Below, piece by piece: positions 38,354-47,277 of a stretch of 64,000 nt of DNA. Origin of the DNA: Aurantiochytrium sp. KH105 (taxonomy: Eukaryota; Sar; Bigyra; Thraustochytrida; Thraustochytriidae); assembly GCA_003116975.1 (NCBI GenBank), contig BGKB01000128.1, positions 64,840-128,839 on the forward strand, written 5' to 3'. A program made the translations under genes and the position numbers. The notes under the pieces were generated by a model that saw nothing but the letters and a program-made list of their open reading frames with translations, searched no databases and was not told the origin of the DNA. The first letter of the stretch is position 1, and the number at the start of each line of letters is the position of its first letter.

Positions 38354-39900
38354 TCAGGCGACCAAGGCGGGCAAGGGAATCCCATCCGCCGTGCAGACCG
38401 CACCATCACCATCACCAACAACAACCCAGGGAACACCAGCGAGCGAGGCACGAAAGCTCCCGTCGACAGCGAGATCTGGAAGAACCTTCTCAAGAATCTT
38501 CTTCTTTTTCATCTGCGCAGCGCTTGCGGGCTCTCCGGGCGTTCCTGAAGAGCCAAGGAGTCCGATTCGGGCCCCAGGCTGCGCATCAGGCGGAGCTTCC
38601 ACAAGCAAAAGAGCGTCTGTTGCCGTCGATTTGGCGCACATGACCATGCCTGCAGAAGGAATTCCGGCAAGCTTTTGCGGCTTGAGGTTGCACACGACGA
38701 CAACGCGACGACCAACAATGTCCGCTGGCTCATAGTATTTGCCAATGCCAGAGAGAATCTGACGGGGCTCCGCGTTCTCGCCTTCGTCGCCAACGTCAAT
38801 TTTCTCGATGAGGAGTTTGTCTGATTCAGGATGCCGCTCTGCGCCAATAATGAGACCTACACGCAGATCGACAAGCCCAAAGGCGCTCTCTAGGTCTGCA
38901 TTAAGGCTTGCTGCGGGCGCGGGCGCGGACGTGGACGCAGGAGGTGCATCGCCACCAGTAGCAGACGCGGGCGCCGCCGCCGCCGCAGCCGCAGCCGCAG
39001 ACGCAGGCGCGGACGCGGACGCAGGTGCAGGCGCGAGCGCCTCGACGCGAGGAACTGAACACTTCACAACAAAGGCGCCAGTGGCCTTGGCAAACTGCTG
39101 CGCGTTGACCTGGAGCTTGAGGTCGACCTCACCACCCCCCAGGTAAATGACGCCCGGCTCGAGCTCGGCGACTTCGCGCGCCACAATCACAGTGACCTCG
39201 CTCTCCGCCTTGAGGCCGAGCGGCGCAACGGCGTTGTGCTCGAATCCGCAGATCGCGTCAGCCTCCTCCGGCGTCGCGTGGCGAAAGCTGTATTTGGCCT
39301 TGGGCGGGCGGTCCTCCTCCGGCACGAGGTTTCGAATAGCGCGCCAAAGCGCGTCATCGTCGAGCTTGGCCACGTACTGCACAATGACGAGAAAATACTG
39401 GGCATTTTCTGGGCCCTTGTACGCGCTCTCGTCCCAGGCCACGTTCTACCAAAAGAAAATCCATGGCCGCCGCCGCCGCAGGGATGCATCACGAGCTTGA
39501 TGGTCAGTTTTCGGGACGATTCTTGCTGCCGGTGCTGGCGCCCTTGCGGGTGCCCTCTGAAGTCTCTCTCCGCGCCTCGGACGCGACACGCCGGCAGACT
39601 TACCTTGACAAGGACGCTCTTGCACAGCTGCGCCTTGCCGCGCACCGCGTGCAGCAGCTTCGCGCGCTCGTCGAGGCTGCGCTCGTAGTAGTCCCCCGGG
39701 ACCCTGTAGAACCTGTGCGCGACCCCGAGCTGCCTGCACCGCGCCGCGACCCTCGCGTGCGCCTCGCTGCGCTGCTCCTCCTCCGCCTCGCGCCCCAGCT
39801 CCACGCTCCGCGCCGCCGCCGCGTCGCCCGCCGCGGCCGCCGCCTCCGCCCCGCGCAGCTCCGCCGCGCCCAGCCGCGCCTGCAGCCGCTCCGCCGCCAT
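38354..39900 (-). CDS. YbaK/ProX-type aminoacyl-tRNA deacylase fused to EMAPII tRNA-binding domain (2 exons)
   Basis: Exon 1 is 39900-39604 (99 codons, ATG at 39900) and exon 2 is 39445-38354; together 462 aa. The intron is phase 0 and restores a continuous YbaK domain: exon 1 ends AQLCKSVLVK and exon 2 starts NVAWDESAYKG. Residues about 40-240 match YbaK/ProX trans-editing domains (DYYERSLDERAKLLHA, then FLVIVQYVAKLDDD, ATPEEADAICGFEHNAVAP, VIYLGGGEVDLKLQV). The Lys of LCKS is where YbaK has its catalytic Lys. An Ala/Pro linker is followed by an EMAPII/Arc1p-type OB fold from about 290 (LVDLRVGLIIGAERHPESDK, RRVVVVCNLKPQKLAGIPS). Deacylase domains clear mischarged tRNA, and EMAPII domains bind the tRNA elbow, so a tRNA-tethered editing factor is inferred. 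Divergent from the CLC gene. Confidence 0.85.
39446..39603 (-). other. Spliceosomal intron, 158 bp, phase 0
   Basis: On the minus strand the donor is AAG|GTAAGT and the acceptor TTTTCTTTTGGTAG|AAC, with a pyrimidine-rich tract. Removal joins two halves of one YbaK domain in frame. This is the best-supported intron in the window. Confidence 0.9.
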
Positions 39901-40360
39901 CGCGCGCCCGCCTCCTCCCTCCCTGCCTCCGCCGGCCGCGAGCGCGAGCACGGGCGCGAGCGCGAGCGCGAGCACGAGCGCGAGCGCGAGCGCGAGCACG
40001 AGCGCGAGCGCGAGCGCGAGCACGAACACGAACACGAACGCGAACTGCGCGGCCTCGGCGGCGGGAGAGGAGAGGCCATAGAGAAGACGCCCAGAAAGAG
40101 GGCTCCAGGAGCAGCGCTCCCGGCTGGCCGAGCTCAGCTGCAGAGGAGCAGGTAGGCGGAGCAGGCGGAGCAGGCGGAGCAGGCAGCGCAAGTGGAGCAA
40201 GCAGGGCAGGCAGGGCAGGCAAGCAGGCAGACCGCGAGGGCGGGACGCGGCGCGGCGGCGCGCGGAGAGGGAAAGGAGAGGGAGGCGGCGAGCTGCCCGG
40301 CCGCCCGCGCCTGCCGGCCGCCCGGCTGCCCGGCGCGCGGGCGCGGCGGAGGGACCCGCC
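39901..40360. promoter_or_regulatory. Divergent promoter region, hexanucleotide-rich
   Basis: About 460 bases between the head-to-head deacylase and CLC start codons, almost wholly short G/C/A repeats: GCGAGC units at 39938-40043, GCAGGCGGA units at 40150-40185 and GGCAGG units near 40203-40230. No TATA box. Long minus-strand frames here translate only to Leu/Ala or Arg/Ala repeats. Confidence 0.55.
39938..40043. repeat. (GCGAGC)n hexanucleotide repeat
   Basis: About 17 near-identical GCGAGC/ACGAGC units just upstream of the deacylase start. The tract passes into ACGAAC variants at the right end. Confidence 0.9.
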
Positions 40361-42848
40361 ATGCTCGCGGGCGGCGCGGGCGCAACGGCGGNAGGACGAC
40401 CAGCAGGGCCTGGACCGGGACCAGCAGGGCCCGGGCCAGGAGGCAGGCAAGACCAGCACCGGCAGCACCGGCGGCACCGGCGGCACCGGCGCGACCGCGG
40501 CCCCCGCGCCGGAGAGGGACCGGCAGGGCCTGGACCTGGAGGCAGGGAGGCCGCCGGCCGCCCAGCCGGCCGCGGCGCTCACCACGCTCGAAACCTCGGG
40601 CGCGAAATCGAGAAAGTCGCTCGCGCCGCGCGGAGAAAAGCTCGAGTACAACTTCGACAGCAACTCGTTCTCGATTCGCAGCGCGGCGCAGACGCTCGAC
40701 TTCCCAGATGAGGACGCTCTCGTGGTCGACCCGGTCCCTGACTTGAACGGGAGGCCCGCCCCCACCGTTGAGGCCTCGCCGCAGCGCGCGCATGCTCTCA
40801 GGCGAGAGTTCTCGTCGAGCTCGCTGTCTCCACCGCGCGAGGTCTTTGGCTTGGACGCTGACGGCCTCTGCTGCGAGGGAATTTGTCTCCTGCCGACCTC
40901 GTCGCACGCCCGACTCGCCAACGACGAAGACGCCAACAGCGACCCCGGCGCAGACACAGGCGCTGTCGCTATGAAATTCGAAAGCTCGGGGTCGGCCTGC
41001 TCTCGAATACGTGCGCGACTCAAAACCATCTGGGTCCAAGTCATCTTTGAGAGTTCGTGGCTCTTCCTCTGCATCCTCGGCATCGCTAGCGCAGTTCTGG
41101 CATGGTGCATCGACGAAGCTGTTGCGCTACTTGCACAGGGCCGTACCGAGCTCGCGAATACAGCGCAGAGTTCGGTCGTTTCGTACCTTTTGTGGACATT
41201 GTTCACGACCATGCTGGCCGTATTTTCGGTGTTCACCACAGCCAAAATTAGTCCGCTCGCGGCCGGGTCGGGTATCCCGCAAATGCGCAGCATGCTAGGA
41301 GGCTTTTCCATTCCCGGGTATCTGAGTCTCGCAACGCTCACGAGCAAGGTGCTCGGGCTCCTTTTGGCCCTTGGCGGCGGCATGGTCATCGGCAAGGAGG
41401 GGCCCTTTGTGCACATCAGCTGTATCATTGCGAATCAGATGCTGCGAATTCCCATTTTCCAGGAAATTCGATCCAGCCCCGCATTAAAGAAGCAAATTCT
41501 CGCTGCGGCCTGCGCCGTCGGCGTCTCGTCGACATTTGGCGCCCCCATCGGCGGCGTGCTCTTCTCGATTGAGGTGACGTCCTCTCTCTATCAGACGAGC
41601 GAGTACTGGAAGGGCTTTTTCTGCGTCGTCTGCGGCGCTTTCGTCTTCACTGAGCTTTCAAACTTTGGCCAGTCGCGCAACAATGTTGCCTCCCTCTTCA
41701 CGACAGACTTTGACCCTCTGCCGTACTCTTTTCTGGAAATCCCACTCTTTCTCATCTTGTCCGTGGCTTGCGGCTATCTTGGCGGACTCTTTGTGATTTT
41801 CCAGAAAAATATTGCGGACATTCGCCATGATCCGCGAAGTTCTCGTGCTGTGCGAAACCCGTATTCCGCGGCCATTCTCATCGCTGTGCTTTCGTGCACG
41901 CTCAACTTTCCCCTCGGCGACTTTATGCAGTACAGTTTGCACAACGCCATTGATGATCTACTCATCAATGACTCGATGCGGAATGCGCGCTACTCCCCTC
42001 ATTGGGACGAACCTACCGTCTTCATCAACCTCCTGCTTTTTGCGACCATCAAGTTTATCCTCTCAGCGCTGACCATCAATCTCCCGATTCCCTGTGGCGT
42101 CTTCACACCACTCTTTGCTGTTGGTGCTGCAATTGGCCGCTTCTTTGGAGAACTCATTGTTGCTCTGGGTGCCGATGGCGTCGCCGCGGGTGGGTATGCG
42201 CTGATTGGGAGCAGCTCCTTTGTTGCTGCGGCAACGGGCTCTGTGAGCACAGCCGTCATTGTATTTGAGCTGACGAATCAACTCTCGTACATGCTTCCCG
42301 TGCTTTTAGCGGTTCTTATTGGCCAGGCGACCGGTCGCACCATTAGCGACTCCATCTACGAGTCGCTCGCAAAGTCCAAGAATTTGCCGAGCTTCCCGCA
42401 TGTGCGCAGGCAAAAATCGTACTCGCTGCCCATCTCCAAGGTCATGCATTCCGACGCGGCCTGCATTCCTCGCGTCGTCACCAAGACAGACGTTGAAGCA
42501 GCGTTGCTGCGGGCCTATAACCCCGCACTCGATCCGCTTTTTACCATTGCGGTGGTAGATACGCTCGAGGCTGGGTACTATATTGCATCCGTGACGTGGC
42601 GACAGCTCCATTACCTTTTACACAATCAATGGACCGAACGACCCGTGACGGAGCCTGTCGATCTCTTGGAGGTCTGCAATATTGACAAGTCTACCATCAG
42701 CTTGCCTGCGATCACACCTTTGAATGACGCCATCAACCTCTTTGATGTCCACAAGAAGAAATCGTTCTTTGTTGTGCGTCGCGGAAAGGTGATTGGCAAG
42801 CTCAATCTCCGTGAAATTGCCAAACTTTGCGATGACGGCCGTCTCTAA
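40361..42848 (+). CDS. CLC-type chloride channel with C-terminal CBS pair
   Basis: The frame ending at 42848 is open upstream as far as the ambiguous base at 40392, with a plausible N-terminus (KLEYNFDSNSFSIRSAAQ) but no in-frame ATG before 40971. The ATG at 40361 has good context (GCCATG) but is in another frame, so an indel hidden at the N would join them. The ATG at 40971 would still give all membrane segments. CLC signatures: GSGIPQ (41268), GKEGPFVH with the gating Glu (about 41392) and PCGVFTPLF (about 42090). The helix reads FSIEVTSSLY (about 41558), so the position of the proton glutamate of exchangers is Val, as in animal CLC-1/2/K channels. Two CBS domains occupy about 42430-42620 and 42670-42830. 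A plasma-membrane chloride channel is predicted. Confidence 0.88.
40392..40392. other. Ambiguous base (N) in the CLC 5' coding region
   Basis: The only N noticed in the window. It sits in GC-rich repeat sequence between a good ATG (40361) and the CLC frame, and probably marks an assembly uncertainty of unknown length. Confidence 0.9.
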
Positions 42849-43054
42849 TAACAAGACAGAAGCGCGGCTTGACGAAACAAGCGCCTATTGTGAAGTTGCT
42901 GCAAAGGGGTTGCGTTGCGATACGCTGTCAGCAGAGTTTTGAATCTCTTTGGCAGCTGTCTCTACGATGGGCTTGTCACACAAAAATCAATCCCTGACAA
43001 TGCCGTAGAGTCGTTGTGTTCCTCTACTAGCTTCTTTGTTTGATTTTTTATGTA

Positions 43055-43086
<32 letters not shown>

Positions 43087-43251
43087 AAAGAGAAGAAGAG
43101 ATGGAGAGAGCAAGGATGGCATATCTACTCCACTTACTATCACTCCACTTTCCTTGAATTTGTTTGATCAAAAGTCTTGAGATAGGTAATGTAGAATCTC
43201 TTTTACTTATTACAGAAGAAGCGAGCAAAGCAAAGCAAGCAAGCAAGCAAG
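42849..43251. other. Convergent 3' intergenic stretch with GAAA repeat
   Basis: About 400 bases with the 3' UTRs of the CLC gene and the coiled-coil gene. A (GAAA)n tract lies at 43055-43089. Nothing else recognised. Confidence 0.55.
43055..43089. repeat. (GAAA)n microsatellite
   Basis: About eight GAAA units, read directly. Confidence 0.92.
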
Positions 43252-45780
43252 TCACCGTCGCGCATACCGCTCACTTGATGGAAGGATGCTCTCAATCGCA
43301 GGAAGGACGTCGCCTCCATTGCCGGAGCTGGCAGCACCTCGCGGGGCAATTTCAATGTCAGGAAATTTGGCCTCCTTCTTTGATTTGGAGCCCGCCTTTG
43401 ACGACACAATACCAGCATCCTCCTCTTCGCGAGATGTCTGCCCTTCTTTTTTGGCCTCTTCATCGTTGTCTTCACCAGACACATCACCATCATCAGACTC
43501 ATCATGAGACTTGACTTCGTCATCAGAGTCATCAGAATCGGCATCCTCGTTGTCTTCAGAATCGGGATTATTTCCTCCAGACATCTTGGTGCCACCCAGC
43601 ATGCTCAGGTTGAGACTGGACCCATCCAGTGAGCCGACCTGAGAAAAGGCAAGTGCAAAGCTGGCACGAAGCTTGTTGGCTTCCTGCTGGATGCGCTTTG
43701 TCTCCCGATTCGAGGTGGCTCGCGTCCAGTCCAGCTTAGTGCGCAGTTGCACATACTTTTCATCCATGAGTCGCAGCTGGTCCTCGAGGATCCGTGTCCC
43801 CTCTTTGAGCTCCTGCGTGACGCGATCTCGCGACTTGGCCTTTCTCTGTAGCGAAGCGTTCCGCTGCCGGAGCACGGTTGCCTCCTTTTTGTAGTTCTTC
43901 ACCTCTGTGAGGGCAATGTTCTTCGCTGCGGCCTCATGTTTCAAGTGAATCATTACCTTCTCGATGTGCTTGGACAGTGCCTGAATTCGTTCGTTGGCCT
44001 TGTCCAGCTCGCCATTCGTCTTGCCGCGAAGGTCTTTCTCCAGTCGCAGCCTCCTCACCAAATCGTCTGTGCGCCGCTTCAAGGTATCCATACTTTCAAT
44101 GGCTGCCTGACCGGTTCGCTCAATGGACTCAATGCTGTCTATCTTGGCCGTCAGCCGCTTATTGTTCTGCCGTAATACCTGCAACTCGATCTGCAAGCGA
44201 GATATCATATCTGAATTTGCCGATGCAGCCGCAGCAGCGCGCTCAGCGCGCCGGTCATCGTCTTTCATGTCTTCCTTGAGCCCGCGATCAGCCCCGTTCG
44301 GTGGAGCCGCACCGTCGCCATCCTGCACGTAAAATTGAGAACCGCCCATCTCGTCGCTCTCGTCGTCACCTCCGCTGCTCTGGCCGAGATGCGAATGCTG
44401 CGCACGCGAAAGGCGAATGAGATCTTGCACGCTCACGTTCGCAAAGCGATCTACCTCGACGCCCTCACCTGCAATTTCCTGCAGCAAAAGCGTGCGAATG
44501 GCGGTCAACTCGTCGCGAGACTTGTCTTCGCGAGAGGTCAGCTTTTCCAGCTTTTCGTACAGCTGATAGCTCTTTTCGCCTTGCGTGACGAGCTCTTGGA
44601 GCTTTTCCTCGAGCTTCATCTGAAGATTCGTGACCTCCTTTTCTCGGTCCTCGAGCTTGGCTCGCAGCACGGCCACTTCGGTCCGGAGGCCGCGTGCCTC
44701 GTCGCTCGTGTCGACCTTGAGCTTGGATCGTTTGGGAGACATGACCTCTGCAAGAGTAGGCAGAGATTTCGACTCGAGAACAGGTGGTGACGAAGGCAAT
44801 TTGGACTCGCGTAGCTGTGGTTGGTCTTGCGGCAAGGGTGGCGGCGGCGACGGCGAGCCCGGAATCAAGGAAGGCGGCGGCGGCGAAGGCACAGGGGATC
44901 GCGCCGGCGGCGAAATCATCGCTGGCTCGGTGACGCTCGAAATGAGACGCGAGTCCACAGGTGGAGCACTCTGTGGGCTCGTCGGAGCGCCGCGCTCACC
45001 CCGCGAAGATGACCGCTTTCGTCCGGATCGCGAGATTCGGCGTGTCGTCTTTCGAGAGGGTCGCCGCGTCGACGACAAGGATCTGCGGCGTGAAGGCGAC
45101 GCAGGAGATCCTGCCTCGAGCAAACCCGATGGAGACGAGTCCAAGTCGTCTCGCAGCGGCGAACTCACCGACTTGGCGCGCCTGCCACGGGAGGTCGTCT
45201 CGGACATTCGCTGGCCCTTGGCAGCATTCGCCTCTGCAAGTCCGGACCTTTTCAATGCAGCCTCGGTGGCAGCCTTGACTGCCTTTTCCTTTTCTTCCGC
45301 GGCTTTCTTGGCCGCTTTTTCGAGCTCCAAAACACGGTCTTTCGAGAAGGCGAGTTCCTGCTGCAAATCGACGAGCGATTGCTCAAGCCCTCCGCGTGCT
45401 GCCTCTGTCGCCTCGAATTCTTGCAGTTGCGCCTTGAGGCTGTCCAGCTCCTGCGCCATAGCCTCTTGAGAGCTTGCACGTTCTGCCTCTGCATTTCCCA
45501 TGCTTGTAAATCTCTCATCCCAGGCCTTTGCGTCCGCTTCGTACTGCGCGCGGATGTTGTTGTACTCTGTTTCCCATTGATCTGCGCGGGCATTTTCCTT
45601 GCTCGTTGCTGCCAGAAGATCAGAAGCGGCAGCTTCTTTTACGGAGAGCAGATCACTTTCTGCGCGTTTTGCGCGCTCCGTAGCCTCGTTGGCGCGCGCA
45701 TTTGCCTCTTGCGCCTCCTTTTCAGCCTTGGCCAGCGCGTCCTCCAGCTCGCGCACACGCTTTTTCCCTCCTGAGAACAT
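43252..45780 (-). CDS. Long coiled-coil protein, unknown function
   Basis: 842 aa from ATG at 45780. Residues 5-195 are a coiled coil (RVRELEDALAKAEKEAQEA). About 200-350 is a basic, Ser/Pro-rich linker (SRRRSLSSTRRPSRKTTRR, then PPPP stretches). About 360-460 and 545-730 are further coiled coils. About 755-815 is very acidic (DSEDNEDADSDDSDDEV) before a short basic tail. No motor, ATPase or membrane segment is visible. The layout (coil, basic Pro-rich linker, coil, acid tail) fits a microtubule-associated or structural scaffold, but no family was recognised. Convergent with the CLC gene. Confidence 0.65.
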   Translation of the reverse strand: MFSGGKKRVRELEDALAKAEKEAQEANARANEATERAKRAESDLLSVKEAAASDLLAATSKENARADQWETEYNNIRAQYEADAKAWDERFTSMGNAEAERASSQEAMAQELDSLKAQLQEFEATEAARGGLEQSLVDLQQELAFSKDRVLELEKAAKKAAEEKEKAVKAATEAALKRSGLAEANAAKGQRMSETTSRGRRAKSVSSPLRDDLDSSPSGLLEAGSPASPSRRRSLSSTRRPSRKTTRRISRSGRKRSSSRGERGAPTSPQSAPPVDSRLISSVTEPAMISPPARSPVPSPPPPSLIPGSPSPPPPLPQDQPQLRESKLPSSPPVLESKSLPTLAEVMSPKRSKLKVDTSDEARGLRTEVAVLRAKLEDREKEVTNLQMKLEEKLQELVTQGEKSYQLYEKLEKLTSREDKSRDELTAIRTLLLQEIAGEGVEVDRFANVSVQDLIRLSRAQHSHLGQSSGGDDESDEMGGSQFYVQDGDGAAPPNGADRGLKEDMKDDDRRAERAAAAASANSDMISRLQIELQVLRQNNKRLTAKIDSIESIERTGQAAIESMDTLKRRTDDLVRRLRLEKDLRGKTNGELDKANERIQALSKHIEKVMIHLKHEAAAKNIALTEVKNYKKEATVLRQRNASLQRKAKSRDRVTQELKEGTRILEDQLRLMDEKYVQLRTKLDWTRATSNRETKRIQQEANKLRASFALAFSQVGSLDGSSLNLSMLGGTKMSGGNNPDSEDNEDADSDDSDDEVKSHDESDDGDVSGEDNDEEAKKEGQTSREEEDAGIVSSKAGSKSKKEAKFPDIEIAPRGAASSGNGGDVLPAIESILPSSERYARR

Positions 45781-47277
45781 GACGATATTGCGCTCGTTTG
45801 CCTCGAGCTTGATGTATGTGACGTTTGCCTTGGCCGCCCGCGACCCGTCTGCCGCGCTTCGACGCGCTCGCCTCGCGTCGGCGTGCGACCGTGAAACCGG
45901 CCTTGCAGTTTGCTGAAATTTACAGCTTGCTCAAATTTACAGCTTGCTCCTCGTCACGGTCCTCCAGCAGCAGAGAAGTGAATGTACTTCATTCACAAGC
46001 AAATCTCTTGCTTGCTTACTTGCTTGCTTGCCTACTTGCTTGCCGCAAATGCCAAAACGGGGCGAAAGTCTCACTACGCGCTTCGCGTGTTAGTCGATCG
46101 CTCTGGAAAGCTAGAATCCTTGCTCAAACGAAAGTCACAGGCTCTCTCCTCTCATGCATGCAACCAGCCAATCAATCGAACAATCAGATCAATCAATCGA
46201 GCAATTCTTTCTTTCTCGCCGATTGTCCATTTATTCTGAGACACCCATCAATTTCTATCGCCGCGCGCGCCTCGCTCGACAACGTGCGCCTGTTGAAACG
46301 AATGCACGTGGCGCACACCTCCTTCCTTGCTTGCTCACTTTGTTTTTGCCTATGAAGAGAGGACAGACGAACCTCGTCGCAACCCATTTTCCGGTGAACG
46401 GATATATTGGCTGACTTCCGGGTCTTGCGACCAACACGACGCACCGCGCCGGTATTCTGTCGTCCACCTTCCTGTGAGATAACCTCATGCGTCTCCCGGA
46501 GGAAAACTTATTTACAAGATCACGCGCTCGAGCCGCATAATGACTCGAAAACCTGGCCATTCCCGCGGTCGGATTGTCATGCAAGCCGAGCGAGTTTGAG
46601 TCAGCGCTCTTGTCAACGGCTCCGTAGCCGTTGGTGCTACCAGCTATCTATGCCTATCACTAGTAGTGAGATATGAAAAACAATAAGAAAAAAATCAGTG
46701 AATGCCCCAAGATTCTGAGCGAAACTTGCATTTATTGCCTTGGACAAGCGGATTCATCATAGTAACTGCGAGAAGAGTAGTCATGCCTGGTCTTTCGAGG
46801 TCTGAAGCGCCGGCCCGGCCGGTTACTACCTCACCTCCCGCGTAGCAATGCAATTAGTGGAGATGCAGCAGCGTGCGATACAAAGAAAGGACAAAGTATC
46901 GATAATAATCTACGGTCCGTCTAGGAGAGCGTAAAAGTGACCGCTGGAAGGCAGGCAAACCCGCTTGGTTGACGCTGTCAACTGGCTAGTTTTGTGCGCT
47001 GAGCTCGCGCGGGTGGGCGGCACAACATTGCATCGCCAGCGAGCGGATTGCAGAACCCCGACGTTCGTCCTCGCGATCATCACGTCGAGTGCTACTTCCG
47101 CCGAGGCGTACGCACGTCTTAGCTACTTTAAGACTTGATTTACTTCGGCACCGAGGCGCGCGCATTGAGTTGCAGCAAGCAGACTTGGTCCTCTTTCGCA
47201 GAGTTGTAGACTGTGCGATCAATCTGAAAGAAAGAAAGACACGACTCCTCGAGGCGAATCGCCAAGTCGCCAAAATC
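45781..47277. other. Divergent intergenic region, no gene seen
   Basis: 1.5 kb between the coiled-coil gene (minus) and the Tubby gene (plus). It holds CTTG/CTTA repeats at about 46006-46043 and CAAT-type repeats at 46168-46205. A plus-strand open frame at 45825-46355 translates to Leu/Ser/Asn low complexity with no domain. The 190 bases before the Tubby ATG are open in frame without an ATG, so 5' UTR is more likely. Confidence 0.5.

Noticed and set aside
39446-41428. 660-codon open frame on the minus strand across the deacylase and CLC promoters
   Set aside because: Antisense to the CLC gene and composed of repeat-derived Ala/Arg/Pro; it also crosses the N.
45825-46355. 176-codon plus-strand frame in the 45.8-47.3 kb gap
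   Set aside because: Low-complexity Ser/Leu/Asn translation of CTTG and CAAT repeats, starts on GTG, no domain.
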